DNA from: Babylonia areolata
Taxonomy: Eukaryota; Mollusca; Gastropoda; Neogastropoda; Buccinidae
Length of the DNA stretch: 64,000 nt
Assembly (NCBI RefSeq): GCF_041734735.1
Contig: NC_134905.1
Location: 10,231,714-10,295,713 of the forward strand
Reading direction: 5' to 3'
The position numbers were made by a program, and so were the translations under genes. The stretch's first letter is position 1. Every line of letters begins with the position of its first letter. The notes beneath the pieces were generated by a model. The model worked only from the letters and a program-made list of their open reading frames with translations. It was not told where the DNA came from and ran no database searches. Of this stretch, positions 11,401 to 22,775 are shown in pieces.

Positions 11401-12832
11401 GAAGAACCAAACAGCAAAGACAACAGCACAAGCCATCTACGACAACTTCGTGATTCATTATGGTATCCCACAGCGACTGCATTCAGACCAAGGGGCGAAC
11501 TTTGAAAGTAGGACTATTCAAGAGCTCTGCCAAGTGACAGGATGTCAGAAGTCACGCACAACACCATACCACCGTATGGGCAATGGAATGTGTGAACGCT
11601 TCAATCGAACACTTCTTGACATGCTGGGGACATTGGAGCCACACCAGAAATCTGACTGGAAGAAGTACATCGCCACATTGGTTCACGCGTACAACTGCAC
11701 CAGACATGAATCTACAGGCTTCTCACCATATGCACTCATGTTTGGGCGTGACCCTAACCTACCAGTGGACCTCACTTTTGGTTTGGGACACCATGAGGAG
11801 TCAGGAGGATTTTCAAGCAAGTATGCTGATGCCCTGCGGACACGGCTACAGACGTCATTCAACTTGGCTTCAGAAGCAGCACAGAGAGCAAGAGAGAAGC
11901 AAAAGAGGAGTTATGACATGAAGTCAAGAGGTGCAGCTGTGGAAGTAGGCGACCGTGTTCTGGTCAGGGTGGTCGCATTTGACGGCAAGCATAAACTTGC
12001 TGACAAATGGGAGGAAGAGGTGTACAAAGTCCTCCAGAAACCGAACAGGGACATACCAGTCTTTGTTGTGCAGCGAAAAGATGGTGTAGGGAGAAAAAGG
12101 ACTCTGCACCGCAACCTTTTGCTGCCACTTGGAGTTGAACTCCGAAAATCAGAGGATGGCCAGGAAAAAGATGCTCAACAGCTCAGACACAAGCAGAGAA
12201 AATCCCGACGCCTTAGACACAGACAGCAACATACATCTGAAACGGAAAGCAGTGACTCAAGTGTCGAACCACTAGTTGTCCCAGAGACAACTAGAGAGAG
12301 TAGAAGGGGAAGTTCTGAGGAACAGGAAGATCCGGGTGGGGACGCCCATCACTCCGATCAGGACGTCACGGAGAACGTGCTTGATGGGGACTTGGATCAA
12401 GCTCAGGAACTGGGTACCCAGGATACACTGCCAGAGGAGGCAGTAGCAGATCTGCAGGAACCTGTGGATCAGCCAGAAGAGGTGGTGTCGGAGGCTGAGG
12501 AATCAGCTGAAGAAGAAAAGGAGGATAAGCCACTTCAGCCACCCAAACCGATGCCCAGACGGTCAATCGGAGGACGACAAAGAAAGCTACTTGCTTGGAT
12601 GACTTCTGGGGACTTTGTGATGGATCAGCGACTGTCAGCATCAACTGGGGATCCACAGCCGCAGAGACCAGGAAGAAAAGCAGAGCCATCAGCAGTAGCA
12701 GTGCAAGGAGATTGGTTCCAGAAGATGGAATCTCTCAAACAGATGAATCAGACACTGGAGAAATGGCAGAAGATACCAGAATGGATGGTCAAAGCATGTT
12801 TGGGGGTTTTCATGCCAGATGTACTCACATGA
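8450..12832 (+). CDS. Gypsy pol: protease, reverse transcriptase, RNase H, integrase, fossil
   Basis: A 1460-residue polyprotein. Domains in order: an aspartic protease with LLDTGSTVSTVS (about 20-35); reverse transcriptase with TVLDLKSGYHQVE and VFLDDIIIF (about 400-480); RNase H with VHTDASISGLGAVLY and TDNNPLTYVL (about 630-710); integrase with an HHCC zinc site (GHPGRDRT, then CPRCIRRK) and a catalytic core with VCVDYLTLE and HSDQGANF (about 890-1080). A long acidic tail of about 200 residues rich in E, Q and P follows. Domain order places it in Gypsy/Metaviridae. There is no envelope-like frame. Confidence 0.85.
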   Translation: MIGDSNEVSVEIEGMTTAALLDTGSTVSTVSEHFYKTRLSHLRLQPLQHVLHIECADGELLPYRGYIIAQISARGAGVAEGCTQECILLVVPDSRYNNTVPLLIGTNVLAHFLHLSRERHGCRFLQLGKLHTPWYLSFRCMVLRDKELQRNNNRLGLVRSAQREDIVVRPKSTVIVTGIVDKPMDYEPTCAILQPMNDSDLGELVDITPTLVNYQGKKNGFIDVHVSNTTTQTVVIPPRTILGELQPVKRAAVNCADETDSESFMAHIEIADTLSEEQALKLRRLLETHHQNFAKDTTDIGRTSRVEHEIKLTNDIPFKERHRRIPPGMYDQVKEHLQQMLDSGIIRHSHSPWSSNVVWVKKKDGSLRQCVDFRQLNARTVKDSYALPRVEELLDALAGAKYFTVLDLKSGYHQVEIVEEHKERTAFSVAPLGFFEYNRMAMGLANAPATYQRLMEECLGDLHLHICLVFLDDIIIFSDTFEEHLERVEQVLQRLAENGLKLNAKKCSFCKDKVKYIGHIVSAEGIETDPEKCEKVRNWPTPKSPEDVRRFLGFAGYYRRFVPGFSKISKPLTDLMPSPLKGNKRKKRKADRRAPVRWKWGQEEETAFQKLKDALTSPPVLGFPDYEQPFEVHTDASISGLGAVLYQTQGGQKRVLSYASRGLSKSERNYPAHKLEFLGLKWAITDKFSDYLYGHQFTVFTDNNPLTYVLSTAKLDATGHRWLAALASYNFDIKYRPGLNNADANALSRLPAAGEPQEDHHISSDLVKAVCNSTQPESYLECLSLSAQVVDDNFSAGGQSLGRLSDQDIRDAQKKDPVLGLWIGSLEKTKEPPSHTPAQGPHRTLHRIANKLKMVNGVLYREVEVSEQLRKQLVLPAQYIPTVLQELHDKVGHPGRDRTLSLLRDRFFWHGMSNDVEEWIKKCPRCIRRKTPVNARAPLVNVVTTHPLELVCVDYLTLETSKGGFQNVLVLTDHFTRYAVVVPTKNQTAKTTAQAIYDNFVIHYGIPQRLHSDQGANFESRTIQELCQVTGCQKSRTTPYHRMGNGMCERFNRTLLDMLGTLEPHQKSDWKKYIATLVHAYNCTRHESTGFSPYALMFGRDPNLPVDLTFGLGHHEESGGFSSKYADALRTRLQTSFNLASEAAQRAREKQKRSYDMKSRGAAVEVGDRVLVRVVAFDGKHKLADKWEEEVYKVLQKPNRDIPVFVVQRKDGVGRKRTLHRNLLLPLGVELRKSEDGQEKDAQQLRHKQRKSRRLRHRQQHTSETESSDSSVEPLVVPETTRESRRGSSEEQEDPGGDAHHSDQDVTENVLDGDLDQAQELGTQDTLPEEAVADLQEPVDQPEEVVSEAEESAEEEKEDKPLQPPKPMPRRSIGGRQRKLLAWMTSGDFVMDQRLSASTGDPQPQRPGRKAEPSAVAVQGDWFQKMESLKQMNQTLEKWQKIPEWMVKACLGVFMPDVLT

Positions 12833-12845
12833 ACATTTAAGTAGT

Positions 12846-13435
12846 GTATTTTGGAAAGCCCAGAAAATGTTAGATTGGAAATGATGCCAACATTGGTTTG
12901 AGTTGTATTTTGGAAAGCCCAGAAAATGTTAGATTGGAAATGATGCCAACATTCGTTTGAAGTGTATTTTGGAAAGCCCAGAAAATGTTAGATTGGAAAT
13001 GATGCCAACATTCGTTTGAGTTGTATTTTGGAAAGCCCAGAAAATGTTAGATTGGAAATGATGCCAACATTCGTTGAGTTGTATTTTGGAAAGCCCAGAA
13101 AATGTTAGATTGGAAATGATGCCAACATTCGTTTGAGTTGTATTTTGGAAAGCCCAGAAAATGTTAGATTGGAAATGATGCCAACATTCGTTTGAATTGT
13201 ATTTTAGAAAGCCCAGAAAATGTTAGATCGGAAATTATGCCAACATTCGTTTGAGTTGTATATTGGAAAGCCCAGATAATATTAGATTGGAAATGATGCC
13301 AACATTCGTTTGAATTGCATTTTGGAAAGCCCAGAAAATGTTAGATTGGAAATGATGCCAACATTGGTTTGAGTTGTATTTTGGAAAGCCCAGAAAATGT
13401 TAGATTGGAAATTATGCCTAACATTCGTTTGAGTT
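12846..13435 (+). repeat. Tandem array, ten units of about 59 bp
   Basis: Units begin at 12846, 12905, 12964, 13023, 13081, 13140, 13199, 13258, 13317 and 13376. Eight are 59 bp, one is 58 and one is 60. The units are nearly identical, with a few substitutions such as cattcg/cattgg. The array starts 13 bp after the pol stop codon of the LTR element. It does not encode a protein repeat, since 59 is not a multiple of three. Confidence 0.95.
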
Positions 13436-15128
13436 GCAAAGGATCGAAATCTGCCCTTCATCATAGACTTACGTGCATGCAATATGCACGCGTGAGTATG
13501 TGCATTCTGTGTGCCAGTGTGTATATATGCGCGTGCGTGCATGTGTGTATGTTCGCGCGCGCGCGCGTTTGTAATATCCATAGAAGTCTCTACAAAACGT
13601 TTTTTCATTTGTTTTCGATTCATCTTCACAAGTATAATGCCGTACAACTGAGTTGCTGGGGGTGAGGATGGCTAAAAATGTTACCTGGATTATACTGCTA
13701 TATCAATACGCATTCTTACGCATTTTATTTATTTACTTATTTAATCTTCGCTTTTTTTTAATCGCAACTCCTAAAAACTCAAATGGAAGGTGTATACAGG
13801 ATGTCTTCACTCACCTTCATATGTGCCTTGCATTACAGCGGTGAATTCGTGTACATTAATTCTTGTATATTGCAAGAACTATCATTTCATTGAAAAAAAC
13901 ACACAAAAAACAACAACAGCATAATATATATCTCCTTGTGTCAACCACATAGTAGCCAATCCTTTACCGTACAGCTTTGCAAGGACTCTGCTTATAACTG
14001 TATTTGTTTTCTGCTAATAAGCTGTTGTTGCTCTGAGATCATGCTGTTGACAACAGTTTCCAGGTTAGTGATCATGTTTTTTGTTCCTTTTTTTCTCCTG
14101 ACTGACGTATGATGAGTAGTTGTTACCATGTGACGTTTAATACATCGCCACTTCATTCTGATGGCTTATCTTTTCTGTCATAAGGCAGTCGTTATTAAAC
14201 TGACACATCAAGCTTGGAATTTGAACGTGAGGTAGCTAGTAATTTGTCATTAGGAAATGAATATGGCAAGAAAATATAAGTAAAATATTAGGTAATCAGA
14301 TAACAGCTTACTACTGTACAGTACTGAATAATTCATTTTCAAATGTACTATCTACACCGCCGTTGCCAGTTACAATATGAACTGATTTCTTTCATCGTTT
14401 TGGGGTTTTTTTTTAATGAAAAATTATCCACACACCAGAGTTAGAAATGGAGTTCTGGGTAAAATGATGATGTGTTTTATTTTTTCAAACGTGTATCAAT
14501 GTTTTCTAGTTATGATTTTCATTCTAAAATAGTGTAGGCCACATGTATTTTCCCCTCGTGTGTGCATGTTCGCTTGCAGACGTGTTCCCTCAGCAATGCC
14601 ATTTTATTAGTTCCAAGTTTATGGAAACTCATTCGTCTTCTCTCGGTTTGTTTTCGCTCTGTGCATGTGTAAATGCACGCTTGTTTGTTTCTTTGTCCTT
14701 TTTTTTTATTTTTATTTTTATTTTTTATTTTTTTATCTTTCTGAAGTTTGTGTTGTACCTGAATCAAAAACAGGGGAAACAACCAAAAAACAAAACAAAC
14801 AAAAAAACAATCAAACAACAACAACAACAAAAACAAACAACAACAACAACAAAACCAATGACCAGACATGGCCGGATGAAGTGGTTAGCATTGTGGACTG
14901 ACAGCTGGATGGATGAGGGTGTGGATGGTGAGTTTTTCAGCCCGTTGCCAGCTCATACCCAGAGCTCAAGTAGGAAGGTTTGGGACCACACAGATGAGGA
15001 TTACCCAGTTCTTGGATGCATGTTTCGTGTTTGCTCACTTTCTGCGTCTGACTAAATGATCACTGTCATCAGTCAGGGCTATGTGAGCGACGTCCTGTGT
15101 ATGTTGAATCAAAACAGGCACAACTCAA
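13436..15128. other. Noncoding AT-rich stretch with simple repeats
   Basis: No gene seen. It holds an alternating purine-pyrimidine run at about 13495-13568 (gt, gc and at dinucleotides, ending in gcgcgcgcgcg), T-rich sequence at 14698-14740, and CAA-rich sequence at 14776-14852. Confidence 0.6.
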
Positions 15129-15202
15129 CACCACCGAAGTGACTCCGCAGCTGTGCAGAGTCTCCTCTCATGTGTGGCCAACTGGTGACTGAACATCGAT
15201 AG
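15129..15202 (+). repeat. Dispersed repeat R1, copy 1 (fragment)
   Basis: The segment containing caccaccgaagtgactccgc resembles, on the opposite strand, stretches near 54775-54912 and 26815-26925. It ends where the pyrimidine minisatellite begins. The family is not one I can name. Confidence 0.55.
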
Positions 15203-18200
15203 TACTTCTCTCTTCTTCCGCTTCTCTCACTCCCACTTCTCTCCTTCCGTTTCTCTCTTCTTCCGCTTCTCTCTCCTTCCACTTCTCTCTTCTTCCGCTT
15301 CTCTCTCCTTCCGCTTCTCTCACTCCCACTTCTCTCTTCTTCTGCTTCTCTCTCCTTCCGCTTCTCTCACTCCCACTTCTCTCTTCTTCTGCTTCTCTCA
15401 CTCCCACTTCTCTCTTCTTCCGCTTCTCTCTCCTTCCACTTCTCTCATTCCCACTTCTCTCTTCTTCGCTTCTCTCACTCCCACTTCTCTCTTCTTCCGC
15501 TTTTCTCTCCTTCCACTTCTCTCACTCCCACTTCTCTCCTTCCACTTCTCTCACTCCCACTCTCTCCTTCCACTTCTCTCTTCTTCCGCTTCTCTCTCCT
15601 TCCACTTCTTTCACTCCCACTCTCTCACTCCCACTTCTCTCTTCTTCCGCTTCTCTCTCCTTCCACTTCTCTCACTCCCACTCTCTCACTCCCACTTCTC
15701 TCTTCTTCTGCTTCTCTCTCCTTCCGCTTCTCTCACTCCCACTTCTCTCTTCTTCCGCTTCTCTCACTCCCACTTCTCTCTTCTTCCGCCCTCTTCTTCC
15801 GCTTCTCTCTCCTTCCACTCCTCCTCTCACTCCCACTTCTACCTCCTTCTGCTTCTCTCTCCTTCCGCTTCTCTCTTCTCTCTCCTTCCACTTCTCTCCC
15901 CCCTGGCTTCTCTCACTCCCACTTCTCTCTTCTTCCACATCTCTCTCCTTCCGCTTCTCTCACTCCCACTTCTCTTCTTCCACTTCTCTCACTCCCACTT
16001 CTTCTTCTTCCGCTTCTCTAACTCCCACTTCTCTCTCCTTCCGCTTCTCTCACTCCCAATTCTTTCTTCTTCCGCTTCTCTCACTCCCACTTCTCTCTTC
16101 TTCCGCTTCTCTCACTCCCACTTCCCTCTTCTTCTGCTTCTCTCTCCTTCCACTTCTCTCACTCCCACTTCTCTCTTCTTCCGCTTCTCTCTACTCGCTT
16201 CTCTCTTCTTCCGCTTCCATCTACTTCCGCTCTCTCTCCTTCCGCTTCTCTCACTCCCACTTCCATCTTCATCCGCTTCTATCACTCCCACTTCCCTCTC
16301 CTTCCGCTTCTCTCTCCTTTCACTTCTCTCACTCCCACTTCTCTCTTCTTCCGCTTGTCTCTCCTTCCACTTTTCTCTCCTTCCACTTCTCTCTTCTTCC
16401 GCTTCTCTCACTCCCACTTCTCTCTTCTTCCGCTTCTCTCACTCCACTTCTCTCTTCTTCTCCTTCTCTCTCCTTCCCTTCTTTCTTCTTCCGTTCTCTC
16501 TCCTTCCACTTCTCGCACTCCCACTTCTCTCTTCTTCCGCTTCTCTCTCCTTCCGCTTCTCTCACTCCAACATCTCTCTTCTTCCACTTCTCTCTACTTC
16601 CGCTCTCTCCTTCCGCTTCTCTCTCCTTCCGCTTCTATCACTCCCACTTCTCTCTTCTTCCGCTTCCCTCTACTTCCGCTTCTCTCACTCCCATCTTCTT
16701 CAGCTTCTATCACTCCCACTTCCCTCTACTTCCGCTCTCTCCTTCCGCTTCTCTCTCCTTCCGCTTCTCACTCCCACTTCTCTCTCCTTTCATTTCTCTC
16801 ACTCCCACTTCTCTCTCCTTCCACTTCTCTCTTCTTACGCTTCTCTCTTCTTCCGCTTCTCTCACTCCCACTTCTCTTCTTCTGCTTCTCTCTCCTTCCA
16901 CTTCTCTCTTCTTACGCTTCTCTCACTCCCACTTCTCTCTTCTTCCGCTTTTTTTCTTCTTCTGGTTCTCTCTCTCTCTTCTTCCGCTTCTCTCTCCTCC
17001 CACTTCTCTCTTCTTCTGCTTCTCTCTCCTTCCGCTTCTCTCACTCCCACTTCTCTCTCCTTCCGCTTCTCTCACTCCCACTTCTCTCTTCTTCCGCTTC
17101 TCTCACACCCACTTCTCTCTTCTTCTGCTTCTCTCGCTCACACTTCTCTCTCTTCTGCTTCTCTCACTTCCCACTTCTCTCTTCTTCTCCTTCTCTCTCC
17201 TTCCGCTTCTTTCTTCTTCCGCTTCTCTTCTCCTTCCACTTCTCTCACTCCTGCTTCTCTCTCCTTCCGCTTCTCTCACTCCCACTTCTCTTCTTCTACT
17301 TCCGCTCTCTCCTTCCGGCTCTCTTCTTCCGCTTCTCTCACTCCCACTTCTCTCTTATTCCGCTTCCCTCTACTTCCGCTCTCTCCTTCCGCTTCTCTCA
17401 CTCCCACTTCCATCTTCTTCCGCTTCTATCACTCCCACTTACCTCTACTTCCGCTCTCTCCTTCCGCTTCTCTGTTCTTCCGCTTCTGTCACTCCCACTT
17501 CTCTCTCCTCCCGCTTGTCTCTTCTTCCGCTTCTCTCACTTCTCTCTTCTTCCGCTTCTCTCACTCCCACTTCTCTCTCCTTCCGCTTCTCTCTCCTTCC
17601 GCTTCTCTCTCCCTCGGCTTCTATCACTCCCACTTCTCTCTCCCTCGGCTTCTCTCACTCCCACTTCTCTCTTCTTCCGCTTCTCTCACTCCCACTTCTC
17701 TCTTCTTCCGCTTCTCTCACTCCCACTTCTCTCCTTCCGCTTCTCCCTTCTTCCACTGCTCTCTTCTCTCTCTCCTTCCGCTTCCTCACTCTTCTCTTCT
17801 TCCTCTTCTTTCTCCTTCCGCTTCTCTCACTCCCAATTCTCTTCTTCCGCTTCTCTCACTCCCACTTCTCTCCTTCCACTTTTCTTCTTCCGCTTATCTC
17901 ACTCCCACATCTCTCTCCTTCCGCTTCTCTCTCTTTCCACTTCTTTCTCCTTCCGCTTTTCTCACTCCCACTTCTCTTCTTCCGCTTCTCTCTTCTACCA
18001 CTTCTCTCTCCTTCCGCTTCTCTCTCCTTCGGCTTTTCTCACTCCCCACTTCTCTTCTTCCGCTTCTCTCTTCTACCACTTCTCTCTCCTTCCGCTTCTC
18101 TCTCCTTCCACTTCTTTCTCCTTCCGCTTTTCTCACTGCCACTTTTCTTCCGCTTCTCTCATTCCCATTTCTCTCTCCTTCCGCTTTTCTCTTCTTCTGC

Positions 18201-18600
18201 TTCTCTCACTCCCACTTTTCTTCTTCCGCTTCTCTCACTCCCACTTCTCTCTTCTTCCGCTTCTCTCTCCTTCCACTTCTCTCATTCCCACTTCTCTCTC
18301 CTCCTTCTCTCACTCCCATTTCTCTTTTATTCCGCTTCTCTCACTCCCACTTCTCTCTCCTTCCACTTCTCTCTTCTTCCGCTTCTCTCACTCCCACTTC
18401 TCTCTCCTCCTTCTCTCACTCCCACTTCTCTCTCCTGCTTCTCTCACTCCCACTTCCCTCTCCTTCCACTTCTTACTTCTTCCACTCCCATTTCTCTCTC
18501 CTTCCGCTTCTCTCCCACTTCTCTCTCTCTCCCTCCCACTTTTCTCTTCTTCCACTTCTTTCAATCCCACTTCTCTCTTCTTCCCCTCTGCCTTCTCTGA
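15203..18600. repeat. 3.4-kb pyrimidine-strand minisatellite
   Basis: Almost only C and T on the plus strand, built from two alternating modules of about 15-16 bp, cttccgcttctctct and cactcccacttctctct, giving units of about 31 bp. Modules are shuffled, lost and mutated along the array. Long open frames on both strands (up to 753 codons) exist only because the pyrimidine strand cannot form stop codons and the purine strand rarely does. I do not regard them as genes. A strand bias this strong over kilobases can favour triplex (H-DNA) structures. Confidence 0.95.
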
Positions 18601-18772
18601 ATTCTTCCTCTTCTAATCTTCTCTGTCATCGTCTTCTCCCTCTTCTTCTACTCCATTTCACTCTTCTCCTCTTGATTGTACTTTGTATTCTTCTCAAGTC
18701 TTCTATTTCATCTTCTTCTGTCTTCTTTTTTTTCCTCTACTTCTTTTTCTCATATTTCATCTTCAGCCTGTT

Positions 18773-18985
18773 TTAACTCACTCAGTACTGGCCAGTCCTC
18801 TCTTCTCCTCTACACAGACCCCTCGGATGTCCAGTGGGTGTCTCAATGACCCAACCTTTAGCTTCCGTCATCAGAATTGTGGTATTCTTTGTCAACATTC
18901 ACGTCTTCAGTATAAGAGCCTTCCGCTTGCAATATTTTGATGATGGTAACGTCGTCTCTTTCGCCGTTCGTACGGAAAGAGTTAA
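18773..18985. mobile_element. Small TTAA-flanked MITE (piggyBac type)
   Basis: A segment of about 205 bp bounded by TTAA at 18773-18776 and 18982-18985. Read inward, the left end is ctcactcagtactggcc and the right end is ctctttccgtacgaacg, an imperfect inverted pair sharing CTC and GTAC. TTAA duplication and CTC-type ends suggest mobilisation by a piggyBac transposase. The left end shares its first bases with the autonomous element at 54989. It has no coding capacity. Confidence 0.6.
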
Positions 18986-21274
18986 GAGATTGGCTTCATA
19001 GCAGTGGTTGAACAAGTCCTGAGTGGGCTGTTCTGGGCTCAGAATCAGACTGCATCCGTATTTTCTAGTTTTGTCTGGAAAGTAAAACACAGAAGACAGA
19101 GAGAGAGAGGTAGAGAGAGGGAAGGAGATAAAGAAAGGGGGAAAGAGTGGTTGGGGGTGAGGGGAGACAGAGATAGACAGAGACACAAAGGAGGAAAATA
19201 TCCACATGATTGATACAGTCTGACTGAAGGGAAGAGAGACTGACAATGTAGAAAGAAAAAAAGAAAAAAAAGGAAAGAAAAATGAAACACAGATATACAA
19301 TTCTAGCAAAAATAAAAGAAGAAAAAACAAAGAGAAAAACGCCAATGACCATCTCACCACAAAAAAACAATCACCAAAAAAAACAATAAACAAACAAGAA
19401 AACACACAATCTGAAATGCTTCTCCAACATACTTGCAAACTGTATTTATTTTCCCCAAAATACACATTCATGAGCATGATAATAACATTAAATATGGTAC
19501 ACACATACACACGACAAACATGAATGCGGATTCATTTGTTTGCAGTGGCCGTATTGATTCAACCTACTTGATGCATGAAATAATCGCACGCATCTTGAAA
19601 ACACATCTTCACCATTCATTAAAATGCATGCAATAACACCTCTGTTCATCCTCTACCATTTCCATAGACCTTCCCCTACAGAATGAGTCAAAAGTCACCT
19701 TCCAAAGTGTGCACTAGTGAAATAAATAGGCACAAGTGATAACTGTACATCACTGAATTTTATTATTTGGTTGGAATCTGATTCAAACAAAAAGTATTAT
19801 TATGATTTTCAAAAATCATTGTAAAAAATATAAATCTTAAAGATATCAATGTAAAATGCCTTTAAACACTTCCTGTCTACACTATCTTTGAGAACATTTG
19901 AACTGTTGACACCAAGTCTTCAGCAATTTGAGGAAGGGGTTAACAGATTTCAGAAGACCACAGCTCAGGAACCGTGTATTTCAAAGTGGTTTTCACCGTC
20001 AGGGAGAACATCCACTCTCTCCCAACATTCCTGACCCACAATGTTCAATATACACCTAACACCGGTTTCCCCACAAGAATTCTGGATGTGGAACTGAACA
20101 GTTTAAAAAGATCTGAACTGACAGTGTGACATCACTAACCCACATAAATGGACAACCTGCCATGAAAAGTTGGAGAAAAACTGGCAGTATCAAATCAAAC
20201 TGGAAAAAAAAGACTTTCAACAACAAAAAAAGGTGACATCTGACTCATTTTTGGGAGAAATGTCACACAGACACACTTCCCCTTTTGAACGATTAAATCC
20301 TTTTTCAATACATCTTTTTCAAATTCTGCCTTTGATTCAGAAAATACTGATATAATCACTGAAGCCCATAAAGTCGGCTCCTGTCCTGTCACATGATAAA
20401 ACAATGCTCCCACATCATTCCTGAACACAAAACACTACCAAACAGCACAGTCACTTCAGAATTAAATGTGCATACTATTTCATTCCAAAATTCAAAGCAT
20501 ACCAAATCTCACCCCACAATGTGACGAAAATACCACAACACACGGACTCATTCGTCTACATCCACTCCTTCCAAACTACAGTTCACACAGTTTTCAATTT
20601 CAAGAGAGGAGGTGTCAAGGTGTGCAGACTGATCCATATACACTGCATCACATCAAAAAAAGAAAACAAAAACAGCAGATGCATGACCATCTCATCAACC
20701 CAACACTCTGGACAGACCTTGAGAGCCTACACCAGGTTTGTGTGAAACATTCATATTCAATGAAAAATAGCAAACAAAAAACAAGCAAATACATTATAAT
20801 GAAGTGAAAGAGACACACACAAGGCAAATGACTGAAATATAACCAGAACAAAATGGGCCACACTCAACAAACCTGCATGCACATTCACACATGCATGCAA
20901 ATGCAAACACACACAGAGTTCCCATAGCACATATATCTACACAAACTCTGAGGAAATTCCCAGGTCTGATGCAATGCCGAAGGACAATGCATTTGTTTAC
21001 AGATCAGCTGTGAGTCTCTCCAAACCACACCCATGCCTGAGGTAGTGTCAGCTGGTACAGGTGTGGAGGAGGAGAGGAGAAGAATATAGCCATCACTGAC
21101 CCCTTACCCACACCATGGTGGATGGAATGGGATCAGTTTAGGGGGGAACCTACACACACCTCCCCTTCCTTTATGTCTGGCATAGTCAATAATATATGAA
21201 CTGAAAGTTAGAAAGATAAACAAAATATTATGATTGTTAGAGCACAGGGTTGATGCCTTTTTTCTTTTTCTTCT

Positions 21275-21311
<37 letters not shown>

Positions 21312-21584
21312 GGGATAAAATCATTTTCTGGAAGCATACACAAACCTCCCCTTCATTAAATTACTTTTGGAAAAGCAACACCAACACTTTGTCTTAAAAC
21401 AAAATCAAATAATTCCCTTTGAAAAAAAAACCCCAAAGAATTTGATGTCTTGGGGGGGAAACAACTCTTTTTTGAAGAACAGAATAAGACACCTTCTTGT
21501 TAAAAAAAGATTTTTTTAAAAACTGACATCTTGAACAATAGAAAATTACTATTTGAAACCTTCACTGTTTTGTTTTATGTGTGT
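18986..21584. other. Noncoding region downstream of cyclin C
   Basis: No convincing exon on either strand. It has A-rich stretches at 19250-19400 and a T run at 21270-21307. It could include distal 3' UTR or intergenic sequence of the minus-strand cyclin C gene. Confidence 0.4.
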
Positions 21585-21973
21585 ATGTGCATATTTGTAT
21601 TTCTTTTTATCACAACAGATTTCTCCGTGTGAAATTCGGGCTGCTCTCCCCAGGGAGAGCGCGTCGCTACACTACAGCGCCACCTTTTTTTCTTTTTTTT
21701 TTCCTGTGTGCTGTTTTTATTTGTTTTTCCTATCGAAGTGGATTTTTCTACAGAATTCTGCCAGGAACTTTTGTTGCCGTGGGTTCTTTTACGTGTGCTA
21801 AGTGCATGCTGCACACGGGACCTCGGTTTATTGTCTCATCCAAATGACTAGCGTCCAGACCACCACTCAAGGTCTAGTGGAGGGGGGAAAATATCGGTGG
21901 CTAAGCCGTGATTCAAACCAGCGCACTCAGATTCTCTCGCTTCCTTGGCGGACATGCTACGTCTAGGCCATCA
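21585..21973 (-). mobile_element. tRNA-derived SINE family A, copy 1
   Basis: Reads on the minus strand from a tRNA-like head (tggcctagacgtagc as A box, ggtttgaatc as B box) through a conserved body to a 3' part ending in tgttgtgataaaaagaaat and an ATACAA-type tail. Nearly full length. The same family recurs at 22128, 22776, 45950 and 47099. Confidence 0.8.
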
Positions 21974-22127
21974 AATTAATCATGTTATCCAATTAGTGAA
22001 TTGATGAAATAGAGAAACATTTTTATCTTTGACATAAGTACACTGAGGATGAAAAAGGACAAACATCAAATTCTTAAAAATATATATATTTTTTTTAAAT
22101 TAAAAAAAAGAAAGTACAATATTGCAT

Positions 22128-22305
22128 TGCATTTCTCTTTTTGTCACAACAGATTTACCTGTGTGAAATTCGGGCTGCTCTCCCCAGGGACAGCGCATTG
22201 CTACACTACAGCGCCACCCATTTTCTTGTATTTTTTCTTGCATGCTGTTTTTTTGTTTTTTTTTTCCTATTGAAGTGGATTTTTCTACAGAATTTTGCCA
22301 GGAAC
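22128..22305 (-). mobile_element. SINE family A, copy 2 (3' half)
   Basis: Only the 3' half of the SINE is present. The tRNA head is missing, as expected for 5' truncation during copying. Confidence 0.75.
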
Positions 22306-22775
22306 ATGAGCCCACATTAATAAACTCTTTTCCCCCCATAAGAACGCTGTAAATACCAAGACTGGACAGGAGTTCCCTTTGACTGCAGAACAAATGACAG
22401 TTCTCTACTGTTGTCAGTCTGCATTGCAGGCCACCATCAGCCAATATCATGAGTGAACTACAGCATGAAAAGGGCAAAACCAACTGTTAACAAGTTTTGC
22501 CTAAACTTTCTCTGTCATTCAATAGTGCATATTGCTGACAATACCTGAACTGAAGATTTGAAAAAATAAAAAAGGATGTTTGTGTTTCACAACAGTGAGG
22601 TGTCATATAACAGAGTTACTGTGCCTCACTAGTGTAAACACGGAAAAGGGGTCAATTTCATGTCCTGTAAAATGTTACATTAATAAGTGCACATTTATTT
22701 CTTCTTGTTTTGATTTGTTTTGGGGAGGGGCAGGGTTGGTAACCCTTCTGGAAGAAAAGGGCAATATATACATAT

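Larger units (their letters stand above)
6065..12845 (+). mobile_element. Gypsy-family (Metaviridae) LTR retrotransposon, fossil
   Basis: An old LTR element in the order LTR-like end, primer-binding site, leader, gag, pol. The pol domain order protease, reverse transcriptase, RNase H, integrase is that of Gypsy. Both reading frames look whole. I recognise only one terminal repeat, on the left. On the right the pol frame is followed almost at once by a 59-bp tandem array, so the element is best treated as an incomplete relic. Age cannot be estimated without a second LTR. The left boundary is approximate. Confidence 0.8.

Noticed and set aside
12833-14500. A second LTR for the Gypsy-family element
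   Set aside because: I looked for the TATA, AATAAA and gttaca neighbourhood of the left LTR and found no similar sequence.
14543-15055. 170-codon frame rich in Phe, Lys and Gln
   Set aside because: Driven by T-rich and CAA-rich simple sequence.
15168-18570. Several minus-strand frames rich in Arg, Glu and Gly
   Set aside because: Purine-strand reading of the same minisatellite. No conserved domain.
16355-18616. 753-codon open frame rich in Ser, Leu, Phe and Pro
   Set aside because: It lies in the pyrimidine minisatellite. Strand bias prevents stop codons, and neighbouring frames are open too.
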